Origin: Bacteroidales bacterium
GTDB taxonomy: Bacteria > Bacteroidota > Bacteroidia > Bacteroidales > F082
Assembly: GCA_016285355.1 (NCBI GenBank)
Contig: JAEEQP010000045.1
Coordinates: 1-32,797 of the forward strand
Length of the DNA: 32,797 bases
Direction of reading: 5' to 3'
Under the pieces are notes generated by a model, which did not search any database, was not told the origin of the DNA, and saw only the letters and a list, made by a program, of their open reading frames with translations. Below are positions 21,677 to 31,471 of the stretch, one piece after another; the stretch's first letter is position 1, and each line of letters starts with the position of its first letter. The position numbers were made by a program, and so were the translations under genes.

Positions 21677-22357
21677 TTATTGCAACTTGAAGTTGACAGG
21701 CAGCATGTACTGCACACGCACCGGTTTACCACGCTGCTTGCCGGGCTTCCATTTCGGCATCGTCTTGACGACGCGCATGGCTTCCTCGTCGCAACCGCCG
21801 CCGATGCCACGGAGCACGGAGACGTTGGAAACGCTACCGTCGGGCTCAACGACGAAGTTGACGAACACACGGCCTTGGATGCCGGTCTCACGCGCAATCT
21901 GAGGATACTTGACGTTCTTGGCTACAAATTCCATCAGCTTGGCCTCGCCGCCCGGGAAAGAAGGCATCTCTTCCACAATCTTGAAGATCTCTTGCTCCAC
22001 GACTTCGTCTTCCACGACTTCAGGAGCAACGTACTCTTCAATGACTTCGTTCTGTTCCACTTCGGCGTTGATTTCGATGTCTTCCACTTCAACATCGTCT
22101 TCCACGATTTCCAGTTGAGTGGTCTGCTTGGGCATTTCCACAGGCTGTGGCTTCGGCTCTTCTTGTTTGGTGATTTCCACCATTTCCTCCTCTAATACTT
22201 CGGTTTGACGGAGCAAGCTGGGGTCGATTTCGCGCTTGTCGTAACTCTTGTGATTGAAAGCCAACCAGGCAATAAACAAACTGATGACCATTCCTATTTG
22301 CATGAACATCAATTTCTTGTTCTCAAGATTAGCTTTAGGTGATTTTTTCTCTTCCAT
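21677..22357 (-). CDS. tonB: TonB-family energy transducer
   Basis: 226 residues: short basic N terminus, one membrane helix (about 17-34), a long Glu/Val/Pro-rich periplasmic linker (about 45-130), and a C-terminal TonB domain from about 133, with FPGGEAKLMEFVAKNVKYP, IQGRVFVNFVVEPDG and MPKWKPGKQRGKPV. It couples ExbB/ExbD energy to outer-membrane receptors. It is separated from the exb operon by about 6 kb and follows the VanZ-like gene in the sprA cluster direction. The -7 box is the variant TATTTTCG. Confidence 0.9.
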   Translation of the reverse strand: MEEKKSPKANLENKKLMFMQIGMVISLFIAWLAFNHKSYDKREIDPSLLRQTEVLEEEMVEITKQEEPKPQPVEMPKQTTQLEIVEDDVEVEDIEINAEVEQNEVIEEYVAPEVVEDEVVEQEIFKIVEEMPSFPGGEAKLMEFVAKNVKYPQIARETGIQGRVFVNFVVEPDGSVSNVSVLRGIGGGCDEEAMRVVKTMPKWKPGKQRGKPVRVQYMLPVNFKLQ

Positions 22358-22396
22358 GGTTATGTGTTTTTAGATTTTTACTTCTTATTTTGGGTG

Positions 22397-22404
22397 CGAA
22401 AATA
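22397..22404 (-). promoter_or_regulatory. variant -7 box TATTTTCG for tonB
   Basis: Minus-strand TATTTTCG followed by CACC differs from TAnnTTTG at one base. A TTG about 22 bases upstream could be the -33 element. The gcvH box has the same TTCG variation. Confidence 0.4.
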
Positions 22405-22441
22405 GGAAATATTTGCTTATAAAACGCAAGCGGAACAAATT

Positions 22442-22888
22442 TTATTTTTTGTGACGGTAAAAAAGATAAAAAATCAGTCCGCCCAAACAGGTTCCAATAC
22501 CGTCGGCGAGGAAATCAAACCAGTCGCCAGTGCGCGAAGGTACGAGGAATTCCTGCATGAGTTCAGTCACGCCACCGTAGGCGAAACTGATAAGGATGGC
22601 GAGGAGAATGGCTCTTTTTTGATAGGCTGTATCGTTGTCGACATACTGTTGTCGGTAGCCCCAAAGGCAAAGGAAGGCAAAGACGGCATACATAAGAATG
22701 TGTACCACCTTGTCGAGGCCAATGGCGGGCTTGACATGGGGGAAACAAGAACCCGGAAGTCCTGTTAGAACCAGAATGGCGATTCCGCACAGGATTCCCG
22801 GGAAACTATTTCTTGTCAGTCTTTCCAAAAGATCAACCGATTTTTGCTTCGTAAGCGGCGGCATCAAGGAGGTTGTCGAGTTCGGCAA
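22442..22888 (-). CDS. VanZ-like small membrane protein
   Basis: 148 residues if the start at 22888 is used; an ATG at 22864 (140 residues) is equally good. Both starts lie inside the gcvH 3' end, so translation is probably coupled. Four hydrophobic segments are seen. The pattern LDKVVHILMYAVFAFL, followed by GGVTELMQEFLVPSRTGDWFDFLADGIG, is typical of VanZ-family proteins, whose role outside teicoplanin resistance is unknown. It is downstream of sprA and gcvH and upstream of tonB on the same strand. Confidence 0.85.
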   Translation of the reverse strand: MPNSTTSLMPPLTKQKSVDLLERLTRNSFPGILCGIAILVLTGLPGSCFPHVKPAIGLDKVVHILMYAVFAFLCLWGYRQQYVDNDTAYQKRAILLAILISFAYGGVTELMQEFLVPSRTGDWFDFLADGIGTCLGGLIFYLFYRHKK

Positions 22889-23222
22889 CGTCGTTCACCT
22901 TGATTTTGATGATCCAAGCCTCACCGTAAGGATCGGTGTTGACGAGCTTGGCGTTCTCCTCGTCAGCGAGGGTCTCGTTGACTTCAAGGATTTCACCGGC
23001 GACGGGCATGAGCAGCTCGGCAGTGGTCTTCACGGCTTCGATGGCGCCAAATTCTTCTTGGGCGTCAAGGGTCTCGCCAACGATGTCGGGGTCAACATCA
23101 ACGAAGGTGATGTCGCCAAGTTCGTGTTGTGCGTAATCGGTAATGCCGACGTAAGCGGTCTCGCCTTCAAGGCGGATCCATTCGTCGTCGTTTGTGTACT
23201 TCAGATTTGCTGGAATATTCAT
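22833..23222 (-). CDS. gcvH: glycine cleavage system H protein
   Basis: 129 residues, full length. The lipoate attachment lysine is Lys65 in FGAIEAVKTTAELL. H protein shuttles the aminomethyl group between the P, T and L proteins of glycine cleavage, and in some bacteria serves as a lipoyl relay. No gcvP or gcvT is in this window. It follows sprA by 81 bases and has its own variant -7 box; the VanZ gene overlaps its end. The ruvA-sprA-gcvH-VanZ order is, as I recall, common in the phylum. Confidence 0.93.
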   Translation of the reverse strand: MNIPANLKYTNDDEWIRLEGETAYVGITDYAQHELGDITFVDVDPDIVGETLDAQEEFGAIEAVKTTAELLMPVAGEILEVNETLADEENAKLVNTDPYGEAWIIKIKVNDVAELDNLLDAAAYEAKIG

Positions 23223-23257
23223 TTGATGTATGTTTTAAATGATGTTGAATTAGGCTG

Positions 23258-23265
23258 CGAAATTA
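23258..23265 (-). promoter_or_regulatory. variant -7 box TAATTTCG for gcvH
   Basis: Minus-strand TAATTTCG followed by CAGC lies 35 bases before the gcvH start. It differs from the consensus at one base. Confidence 0.4.
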
Positions 23266-23303
23266 CATATTTTAATTGCTCCTTCAGCATTTTGGTGAAA
23301 ATT

Positions 23304-26300
23304 TTATTGCGCCAAGTTGAATCTGATGGTAATGCCGCCGTAAGTGGTGGAGTTTGTGAAGGTGTTGGCCACTTGCGGAATGGTCATATCATACTTGAAG
23401 AAGGCCTGTGCGGCTAAACGTTGGCTGAAGTTGTAGTCGGCGGTGAGGTAGATGTTGATCTTGTCCTGACCGGCCGATACTTGGTTGTTGTTCTCGTCGA
23501 TGCGGTGCAAAATAGTGATGTCTTTCTTGAAACCGAGGTCGAGCTTGAGGACAAGGTCGTTCTTGATGGTCTGCGACTTGCCGCTGCCGCCTATCGGGGT
23601 GACGGAGAAGGAGAGGTTCTTGATGCGATAGCCGCCACCAATGACGATTTCACTGCCGTTCACTTCAGTGAGCTGGTTGTTGGCGAAACTCAAAGTCAAG
23701 GTCCTCGACTTCTTGAATTGCAGGTTAACGGTCATCGAGTTTTGCAGGCCAAGGTCGATACCAATCAAAGGTGCATATTGCTCATTCAACACAATCTGAG
23801 AGATGTCGTACTTGGGTATGATCATGTCCGAATTCTCGTAGGTCTGGATGGTGTTGTCCTCGTCATAATAGACATTGCTCGCCCACGAGTTGATGGCATA
23901 GTTGGACTTGTAGGAATGCGTGATGCTCACCGTCTTGAAAAGGCTGGAGATGGCGGGGATATTGGTCAGGCCATTGTAGGTGAAGTTCCAGTTGGGCAAT
24001 GGGATTCTCGGGAAAGGATTGAGGGTGATGGTGTTGGCGTCTTTGCCAGTATAGGCGGCGATGAACGAGTAAAGCAACACATCCGCCGATCCGGAAGTAT
24101 AGCCTTTCGGGAAATAATCGCCTGCAACGCTGTCGTAGACGTATTGGTTCACTTGTTCAACCCAGGTCGGATTGTTGCTAGCCAATCGCTCAGCGATGGT
24201 TTTTCTGTTGCTCAGCAAATTGTCAAACAGACTCGATTGGGTGGAGTCGACGGTGGTGAACGAGGTCCCCCACATGAGGTAACTCATGCTGAAGTTGCCG
24301 TTGGTGGTAGGCGTGAATATATCGAAGTCGTTGGTCATTTCATTGTACCTGAAATAATGCTGTTTGTTTTCGGCAAAATTGCGGTTTCCAGTGAAGTCGA
24401 TCTTCAGTCCGGGCAAAGGCTCGGTATTGACGCGGTAATTGATGGCTTCGGTCATGCGGCGCGTGTAGGGGTCGCTCAAAATGGAGTCGTAGGTGAGCCA
24501 GTTTTTGAGTTCTTCCGCATCAACACTATGGGCCACTGCTTTGTCGAAGATGTTGTCGTCTTCTCCGAAAGTGCTACCTAATACAAATCCTACACCTGGC
24601 GCCCATCCTGTACCACTGTTCATGCCAAAATATTGTGCCTTAGGCATGAAACCTGGGAGGGTTTGCCCGTTGGTCAAGGCGTAGGTGCCCGACACTTTTT
24701 TGACCAAGGTAACGATACGCAAACTGTTGTCAAGGATAGCTTTCCCGACGACGAATTTCGGCTTGAGTTGGGTCGAGTCGGCGTTCTTTTCGTTACCGTC
24801 GTCTTTGCCCTCATCTTTGTCTTTGTTCCTGCCGCCCTTGCCCTTGTCGTTGCCTGCCTTGTTGTTATTGTTGCGGCGCGGTGTGTTGAGTTGCTTCAGG
24901 TAAGGCACTTTGCTGTAAAGCTTGCTGAAGTCTAAGGTGGCGTTGCCTTGGATGTTGTTGGAGTTTTCGATGATGTTGCCCAAACGAGGTTGGATGGATC
25001 GCGCCGAAGCGGTCCAGGTGTAGGTGCCTTGATAGCTGGCACTGGCGGTGACCCAATTGAAAATCGGGATTTTGTTGATGGGCAGGGTATAGTTGGCATT
25101 GAAATTCTGCTGGAACCTCGACATGGAACCCAAATTCTTGAGTTCACCATTGATGGTGTCTTGGAATTTCTGCCATTTTTCGGGGTCGGCGCTCTTGTCG
25201 ACATAGCCGGCAGGTTCGTAGATATAGGCTTGGGCCTGGGCCGAATAGTCGAAGGTTAAGCCCTTAGTGAGGTCGTAACGCAACTGGTAGTTTCTGGTCC
25301 AGTCCCATTGCTTGGAGAGGGTCGGAGTAATGATGATTTCGCCGCCGCTCTTGTTTCTCAGCTCTCTCTCCGAGATGTAACGGTACATCTCTGTGTTGAA
25401 AGTGATGCTCTTGGGGGCATAGTAGAAGTTGATGTCCTTGATGATTTGCAAGGCGGGTTTCGATGCCCATTTGGCCTTGCCAAAAGGTGTCACGTTCTTT
25501 GGATTTCCCGCGTAAGTATAGCCCAGGCCGCCACGATAGGCCTTTGCCGTGTAGTACTTGATGTCGGTATTCTCCTGGAAGGTCTCGTTGTAAGAGAAGG
25601 AGAGGTTGAAGTTCTCGATGTCATAGATGTGGACTTTGGGCGCATTGCCACGTCCGCCGCCGAGGCCTTTGTTGGGGTCTCTCGGGTTCTCTTTGGGTTT
25701 CTCCTGACCTTCATCGCCTTTTTTCTTCTTCTTGTTGACACGCTCTTTCCTGACATTCATGAAGTTGATGTTCTTCTGTCTTGTGAAGTCATGGATGGTG
25801 GAGGAGAAAGCCTCCCGCTCTTCGTCAGTCTGCATGGCGTCTAAGGCGTCCTTCAATTTGATGTCGGGGTCGTAAGGATTGTAAAGCGGAGTAATCTTGT
25901 TTTCGCCGTAGTCAATGTGCATTGGGATTTTCAAACCGGTGTTTTCGAAGAATTTGCCCAATTCGAGGTCAGTGGCAACATTGAAAGCGGAATGGGCTTC
26001 AAAGGTATTGCTGGTGATGTCGCTGTCCAAAGCACCGAATCCAGCCGAGCTGTAGGAACCGTTGACGCTCACGCGACCCAAATCGGCGAGGGTGGCTTCC
26101 AATCGTCCTGTGGCTGCAATGCCGCCCTTGCTGCTCAAGTCGGTGAGGCGCAGCTCGTTGACCCAGATGACGGCACTCTTGGGCTGACCGTCGTCGGCAT
26201 CAGTCAAGTTCTGCCGTTTGGGGTTTCGGATACCGATCATCATGGCTTCCACATCGCTAATGCTGGGGTTACCAATCACCTTGATGGTGTGGTAGTAGTC

Positions 26301-29300
26301 CATATTGTCGACCGTGCCCTTCTTCACCTTTTCTGAATAAATATAATTCAGCTTGACATTACTATTGGGCTGGCTCATGGCTTCGTTGCGTCGGCTCTTC
26401 ACGTCAACGAGGTCTTCCAAAAGTATGTTCAGAATGTTGATTTCAGGCCAAATAGCTTCTTTGTTGGTGTAGGCTGTTCCCCATGGAGTGACCTTCAGCG
26501 GCACTTCGTATTCATAGTAGTTTTCGGTGAAGTCGGTGCCCAATCGGAAGAACACGGTAAGGTCTTGGTCCTCAAGCGGACTGTCTTCTTGTGCCGCCTC
26601 AGCGTGGACGAACATCTTCAAATACTTGTATTGTCGGAAGTCGAAGTCAGCGGTCTTGTAGATGGCGCGACCGTCACCGTCGACGAGATTCTGCACCGTC
26701 ATTTGCAGCGACTGCTCGTTGATGCGGGTGGTCTGCGTCATGCCGATGACTCTTTCTTGAAGGATGCCTGGGGGAATAACGTAGGGGACAGGGACACGGC
26801 GGCTGTTTTCGTCGATGCTCACCGCCGAGATGTCGAACGTGGTCTCGTTGCTGATGTCGTTAGGCTCGTATTCGCCAGGGGCTTGGATGCTCTGTGAGTA
26901 GGTGCGCCATTCGCCTTTCACGAGGTCTAAGGTGGCGAAACGCAGCACGATAGGACGCTCAAACTCGGTCATGAACATTCTCATGAAACGGATGGAGGAG
27001 AAATCATCGATGTGGCCAATGACCTTGTCGGGTTGCTTGATCGGGATTCTGAACTGATACCATACGACATCACCAATGGTGCCATTGGGCAATGGGATGT
27101 TCGTGGCATGGAAGACGTCGGCGACATGGTTTTGTCCGGCAATCATCTTGGCGGGGTCGAGGTCGATTTCGTATTGGTAGTAGCGTTCTGATTCGCTCAG
27201 GGTGTTGTCGTTGTTGATATCTTCGGCATTGGGCAGCGTGGAGTTGCTGGAGGTGTAGCCTTCCGTTTGTTGGATGTCGGCAGGGGAGTTGCCGTCAGGG
27301 CCGGTGTAGCTCTTGTATCGGGCAAGAATACTCTTGTGTTCCTCGTCGGTGTCCCAGTCGGCTGAGCGGAAGTAGTGGTAGTTGTCGCTCGACGGGTCAT
27401 TGTAGGCTTGCAGATAGGCTTGCGAGTCCATGCCAAAACGGTCTTTGATGATTCCCAAGAAGCTGTCGCCAAAGAAGCTGCGTTCGTCTTCATCGCGTAG
27501 ACCATCGTAACCAACATCTTGATACAGACGCGCTTCCGAGGAATTGCTGAAAGTACCTACAAGGTCTTGCATGGTAGGCACGCGACCCCAAATCGTGGTA
27601 TCAACATTCTCAACCACCGAAGAGGTAGGCAAACCGTTTTCATAGAACTTGCGGCCGTCGCGGAGGATGTCTTCGGAAATGTCGCCTAAGTTGATGTAGA
27701 GTTTACCAGTGTTGTTGGCGTATGCCTCTTCAGAGAAGGGGTCCATCAGCCAGAACTCGAGGTATTCAATGTTGGTGGCTTCAAAGTCGGTCGACTCCAT
27801 CTTGCGCATGATGCCGCCCCAACGGCTCTTCGGGTCGTTGAGTTTGCCGTCGGCACTGATACCCGCTGAATATTGGGTGGGGTCGACGTCGTAATTGTAT
27901 GCTCCACGCTCTTCTGGATAATAGGCCAAGTTGAACACGGACATGTTGGTCTGGGAGCCGGCTTCGATGTCCTTGGTGGGGAAAAGCTCGGTTTCAAGCA
28001 CCTGACGGACACTGTTTTTCGAAAGCTCTTCGTTGTTGACATTAGCAGGGCGATAGGAGACATTACGGTCGTAGAAGACGGAGTTATCGACGACATACCA
28101 CGACAGCCTTGCACGGTTCTTACCGTAGGCAAGCCCTGTTCCAGCAGCAGCTTCGGGGAAGAGGTCGGTTTGGTTTTGCGGCGTGCTGGCCATATACCAC
28201 AAGGTGGGCAGTCGCAAGTCGATGGTTGACTTAGCGCCTTCAAAGTCGTCGATGTAGGAAGTGCCGGGCTCGCTCGCCGACTTGGAGAGGCCAGGGATGA
28301 AACGGGCAAACTCACCGTCCACCCTGACGTGCGACGGCGCCTTGGTGCTGATGCCAGGCAGCGCGTTGATGAAACTCGTCAGCCAGCGGGCTTCAGCATT
28401 GTAGCTGAGGTCGGCACCATAAATAGTGTTGGCGATGGCTTCCTCACCGTAGTTGATTTTTTGGGTGTACGACTTCTCGCCCAAATAGAGGATGGTTCCG
28501 CCCACACGGAAGTCGCGGTCAAACTCATGCTCGATGCGGGTGCCGAGGAAAGTCTTCTTGATGGCACTGAAGCCTGAGTTGGCTTCCAAAGCAATGTTGA
28601 TGGGCGTGCCGGAATTGAGGATGCCTTCGTTGAGGATGGTCACGCGGCCTAAGGTATAGTCGACGGTGTAGTCCACATTTTCAACGAGTTGCACGCCACC
28701 TGCCGTGACGGTCACCGAACCTTGGGCCACATTCATGGCGTTGAGGCTGATTTCGCTGCCCGATTGCGAGGAATAATAACCCTTCAGGCTGAACTTGTTC
28801 TTCTCCGAATATTGTTCCGCGGAGGTCTTCGTCATGGTGTAGAGCGAGTCGTAGGCATATTTCTCGGCCAAACTGGGCTCGTTGGGGAAGATTTTGTTGC
28901 GGATGTGGCTACCGAAAGGCTCCAACACAGGGAAGAAGATGCGGCCGTTCGATGAGTTGATGGTACCGCCTTGGGTGGCTGCCTGGTCCAAAAAGTCGAA
29001 CACACCGTCACCGCCTGCGATGGGGTTGTTTTGTGTGGTCAGGTTATCGAGGCCCATCAGATGGAGCAATGAGACGCCTTTCTGCGAGCCTTCGGTGAAG
29101 TAGCCATAAGGCGTGCTGTTGGAATTGCCGTTGTAGAAGATATACATCATGAAGTCCGATGAACTGACCTGGTAGGCTCTGAAGTTGTAGACGTTCTTCA
29201 TCATCAGGTTCCAGATGGGCATCTTGGTATTCACTGTGGTGCCTTTCAAAAGCTTGGTCACCAGCACTTGAGGTGTATTGATGCCTTGGTCGGAGAACTC

Positions 29301-30764
29301 ACCTACCTGATAGACTTCGTCTGAGCCGACTATGGTGTATTGGTAGGCCACGGCCAAGGTTTGGTTCGAATTGAGGTTGACGTTAAGCGAGATGAAGCCG
29401 AGCTTTGAGTTAAGGGTGAATTCGGAGTTGGTCAGGCGGCGGGCGTTCTCTACCTTCTCAAAGTCGCGGCCCGAGACCATGTAGCCCGACCGGCCCAAGC
29501 GCATGGGGTCGTTGCTCATGTAGTTGGTCACCGTGCTGATGCTGCGGATTTGCGTGGTGTCCATGCGGGAGATCAAATTGTTGGCGGCGTTGCGCGGATA
29601 GATTTTGCTAGAGTTTGCCGGATGCACCTCTTGGTTGTAAATCCATTCTTCTTTGCCTTCGGCCAAGTCAGTGAGGGCGACGATGTTACGTGTGTTTTGC
29701 GTTGAAGTGTTGGTGTTGGTAATCCACACCTCGATTTTCGTGATATTGATGCTTGAGGTGACCGTGGGAAGGGTGGAGAGGGCCATCTCATACTGGTCGC
29801 GGAAATACTGGCTGAGGAAGAAGTGTCGGTTCTCTTCGTAGTCCAAACAGTTGAGGCTGAATTCATTGGTCTGCGCGCCACCTTGCACTGTGATGTTCTG
29901 CGACTCGCTCTCCTGATAGGAAACGATGGACGAAATTGTGGTGTTGCCGAATTTCAGCTTGCTCTTGATACCGAACAGTTGTTGCGTACCCGTGATGAGT
30001 GTGCTGTTGAGCGGGAAGCTGACGTTACCGGCTTCGAGCAGTTGGAGAATTTCGTCTTCCTTACCTTCATATTTCAGGTCGAGTTTGTCCTGATAGTTGA
30101 AAGTCGCCTTGGTATTCTTGTTGATGTTGAAGTTGATTTTGTCTCCGATTTTGGCCAACACGTTGAGTTGGATGTCCTGTTCGAAGATGAAGTCATTGTG
30201 GCGTTTGCGGCGTTCGCTCAGTGATTTGTCATCGCGGAAGCTGTGTTTGAAGCCGAAGGTGAGGTCGACGGAGCCTTGGGGACGAATGTCGATGGTGTTG
30301 CTGCCGAAGATGGTCTCAAAAGCCTTGCCGCCTACATACAGCGGTGGGATGATGCTACTGCCGTTGGTGGTGGAACGTGCGTTTTGGCTGCGGCGTTGCT
30401 TCCAGTATTCTTGTATGCCTTTTTTGTTCTGATATTCAAAGTATTCGCTTTCCGTGAGGGTGGAGGGGGTGTCATAATAGAACTCGCCGATGCGGCGTTT
30501 GAAGGTATATTGCCTTGTGACGGGGTCGTAAATGATTTCGGTCTGGAAATTGTCGGGGTCGCTGAGGTAGAGCGGCGATTGGTTGTTGAGGTCCTGCAAA
30601 GGGTTGCCTGTGTTGACAGGGATGGGGAAGATGACCTTTGTGGTGTCGGGCTCGACAATGTAAGGGCTATGATAGAAAAAATCATAGTTGTCCGCCATCG
30701 CCGTTCGGGAGAACAGTAAGGCGAACAATATCAGTGGCAAGGCAAGGAATATATGTCGTTTCAT
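23304..30764 (-). CDS. sprA: cell-surface protein SprA, type IX secretion system translocon
   Basis: 2486 residues, the size of SprA. It is the giant outer-membrane beta-barrel that forms the channel of the type IX secretion system, used by Bacteroidota to move proteins with C-terminal sorting domains to the surface and for gliding. The signal peptide is residues 1-24 (MKRHIFLALPLILFALLFS, cleavage after TAMA), and the terminus YGGITIRFNLAQ is barrel-like. Two charged low-complexity inserts (about 1673-1711 and 1960-1998, the second Asn/Lys/Asp/Gly-rich) probably form surface or plug loops. It begins five bases after the ruvA stop, so the two are co-transcribed. Confidence 0.96.
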   Translation of the reverse strand: MKRHIFLALPLILFALLFSRTAMADNYDFFYHSPYIVEPDTTKVIFPIPVNTGNPLQDLNNQSPLYLSDPDNFQTEIIYDPVTRQYTFKRRIGEFYYDTPSTLTESEYFEYQNKKGIQEYWKQRRSQNARSTTNGSSIIPPLYVGGKAFETIFGSNTIDIRPQGSVDLTFGFKHSFRDDKSLSERRKRHNDFIFEQDIQLNVLAKIGDKINFNINKNTKATFNYQDKLDLKYEGKEDEILQLLEAGNVSFPLNSTLITGTQQLFGIKSKLKFGNTTISSIVSYQESESQNITVQGGAQTNEFSLNCLDYEENRHFFLSQYFRDQYEMALSTLPTVTSSINITKIEVWITNTNTSTQNTRNIVALTDLAEGKEEWIYNQEVHPANSSKIYPRNAANNLISRMDTTQIRSISTVTNYMSNDPMRLGRSGYMVSGRDFEKVENARRLTNSEFTLNSKLGFISLNVNLNSNQTLAVAYQYTIVGSDEVYQVGEFSDQGINTPQVLVTKLLKGTTVNTKMPIWNLMMKNVYNFRAYQVSSSDFMMYIFYNGNSNSTPYGYFTEGSQKGVSLLHLMGLDNLTTQNNPIAGGDGVFDFLDQAATQGGTINSSNGRIFFPVLEPFGSHIRNKIFPNEPSLAEKYAYDSLYTMTKTSAEQYSEKNKFSLKGYYSSQSGSEISLNAMNVAQGSVTVTAGGVQLVENVDYTVDYTLGRVTILNEGILNSGTPINIALEANSGFSAIKKTFLGTRIEHEFDRDFRVGGTILYLGEKSYTQKINYGEEAIANTIYGADLSYNAEARWLTSFINALPGISTKAPSHVRVDGEFARFIPGLSKSASEPGTSYIDDFEGAKSTIDLRLPTLWYMASTPQNQTDLFPEAAAGTGLAYGKNRARLSWYVVDNSVFYDRNVSYRPANVNNEELSKNSVRQVLETELFPTKDIEAGSQTNMSVFNLAYYPEERGAYNYDVDPTQYSAGISADGKLNDPKSRWGGIMRKMESTDFEATNIEYLEFWLMDPFSEEAYANNTGKLYINLGDISEDILRDGRKFYENGLPTSSVVENVDTTIWGRVPTMQDLVGTFSNSSEARLYQDVGYDGLRDEDERSFFGDSFLGIIKDRFGMDSQAYLQAYNDPSSDNYHYFRSADWDTDEEHKSILARYKSYTGPDGNSPADIQQTEGYTSSNSTLPNAEDINNDNTLSESERYYQYEIDLDPAKMIAGQNHVADVFHATNIPLPNGTIGDVVWYQFRIPIKQPDKVIGHIDDFSSIRFMRMFMTEFERPIVLRFATLDLVKGEWRTYSQSIQAPGEYEPNDISNETTFDISAVSIDENSRRVPVPYVIPPGILQERVIGMTQTTRINEQSLQMTVQNLVDGDGRAIYKTADFDFRQYKYLKMFVHAEAAQEDSPLEDQDLTVFFRLGTDFTENYYEYEVPLKVTPWGTAYTNKEAIWPEINILNILLEDLVDVKSRRNEAMSQPNSNVKLNYIYSEKVKKGTVDNMDYYHTIKVIGNPSISDVEAMMIGIRNPKRQNLTDADDGQPKSAVIWVNELRLTDLSSKGGIAATGRLEATLADLGRVSVNGSYSSAGFGALDSDITSNTFEAHSAFNVATDLELGKFFENTGLKIPMHIDYGENKITPLYNPYDPDIKLKDALDAMQTDEEREAFSSTIHDFTRQKNINFMNVRKERVNKKKKKGDEGQEKPKENPRDPNKGLGGGRGNAPKVHIYDIENFNLSFSYNETFQENTDIKYYTAKAYRGGLGYTYAGNPKNVTPFGKAKWASKPALQIIKDINFYYAPKSITFNTEMYRYISERELRNKSGGEIIITPTLSKQWDWTRNYQLRYDLTKGLTFDYSAQAQAYIYEPAGYVDKSADPEKWQKFQDTINGELKNLGSMSRFQQNFNANYTLPINKIPIFNWVTASASYQGTYTWTASARSIQPRLGNIIENSNNIQGNATLDFSKLYSKVPYLKQLNTPRRNNNNKAGNDKGKGGRNKDKDEGKDDGNEKNADSTQLKPKFVVGKAILDNSLRIVTLVKKVSGTYALTNGQTLPGFMPKAQYFGMNSGTGWAPGVGFVLGSTFGEDDNIFDKAVAHSVDAEELKNWLTYDSILSDPYTRRMTEAINYRVNTEPLPGLKIDFTGNRNFAENKQHYFRYNEMTNDFDIFTPTTNGNFSMSYLMWGTSFTTVDSTQSSLFDNLLSNRKTIAERLASNNPTWVEQVNQYVYDSVAGDYFPKGYTSGSADVLLYSFIAAYTGKDANTITLNPFPRIPLPNWNFTYNGLTNIPAISSLFKTVSITHSYKSNYAINSWASNVYYDEDNTIQTYENSDMIIPKYDISQIVLNEQYAPLIGIDLGLQNSMTVNLQFKKSRTLTLSFANNQLTEVNGSEIVIGGGYRIKNLSFSVTPIGGSGKSQTIKNDLVLKLDLGFKKDITILHRIDENNNQVSAGQDKINIYLTADYNFSQRLAAQAFFKYDMTIPQVANTFTNSTTYGGITIRFNLAQ

Positions 30765-30769
30765 TTGAT

Positions 30770-31351
30770 TTACAGAATCTTGAGTGCTTCTTTGATAAGG
30801 GTTTCCACCGAGGCATCGGGCATTTGCTTGAGCAGTTTGTCCAAAGCTTTGTCGACGGCCGATTTGCTGAAGCCCAATATCGTCAATGCTGATAACGCTT
30901 CAGTCTTGTTTGTATTGTTTGGAGCGGCGAAAATTTCCGTCGGGAAGTCGGTTTTCTTCAGTTTGTCTTTCAGGTCGATGACGATGCGCTGGGCAGTCTT
31001 GGCTCCGATGCCCTTCACGCTTTGGATGGTCTTCACATCGTCATTGGCGATGGCGTTGCTCAATTCGTTGACGGTCAGCGAGCTTAGAATCAACCGCGCC
31101 GTGTTGCAGCCCACGCCTGATACAGAGATGAGCAATTCAAAGAGGTCACGTTCCTTGTCGGTGAAGAAGCCGAAAAGGTTGTGGGCATCCTCAAGGATTT
31201 GCTCGTGCGTGTAGAGGCGCACCTCTTCCTTTTCGCCGATGGCGGTGAAAGTGTTGAGCGTGATGTTGATGAAATAGCCGATGCCGTGGTTGTCGAGAAC
31301 AACGTAAGTCGGTGATTTTTCAGCTATTTTGCCAGTGATGTAGGCGTACAT
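30770..31351 (-). CDS. ruvA: Holliday junction DNA helicase subunit RuvA
   Basis: 193 residues from the ATG at 31351 (MYAYITGKI); an upstream start at 31420 would run through the promoter. RuvA binds Holliday junctions and loads the RuvB motor during recombination. The N-terminal OB-fold, the two helix-hairpin-helix motifs (VSGVGCNTARLIL and VKGIGAKTAQRIV) and the C-terminal three-helix domain (about 145-193) are all present. No ruvB or ruvC is in the window. The gene is the promoter-proximal member of the ruvA-sprA transcript. Confidence 0.95.
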   Translation of the reverse strand: MYAYITGKIAEKSPTYVVLDNHGIGYFINITLNTFTAIGEKEEVRLYTHEQILEDAHNLFGFFTDKERDLFELLISVSGVGCNTARLILSSLTVNELSNAIANDDVKTIQSVKGIGAKTAQRIVIDLKDKLKKTDFPTEIFAAPNNTNKTEALSALTILGFSKSAVDKALDKLLKQMPDASVETLIKEALKIL

Positions 31352-31375
31352 TTGGGCACAGTTTGGATTAAACTG

Positions 31376-31383
31376 CAAAAATA
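31376..31383 (-). promoter_or_regulatory. -7 box TATTTTTG for ruvA-sprA
   Basis: Minus-strand TATTTTTG followed by CAGT lies 24 bases before the ruvA start. It is the only box found upstream of sprA, so sprA expression probably depends on it. Confidence 0.6.
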
Positions 31384-31421
31384 GGAAAAATAAGGATAGG
31401 GAGCGACAAAAACCAAACAAA

Positions 31422-31447
31422 AAAAGAGGACTTTTCAGCCCTCTTTT
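31422..31447 (-). terminator. terminator of the cysteine-rich lipoprotein gene
   Basis: On the minus strand AAAAGAGG, a ten-base loop and CCTCTTTT followed by a T run form a rho-independent terminator, 25 bases after the lipoprotein stop at 31472. Confidence 0.8.
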
Positions 31448-31471
31448 CTTTGAGTTTTGTGTGAATGTGGC

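Noticed and set aside
23223..23303. Possible glycine riboswitch upstream of gcvH
   Set aside because: The gap is only 81 bases and holds a -7 box; there is no room for, or sign of, the conserved aptamer folds.
23421..24581. 386-codon plus-strand frame opposite sprA
   Set aside because: Antisense shadow of a long GC-biased gene, with no family resemblance and no promoter or start support.
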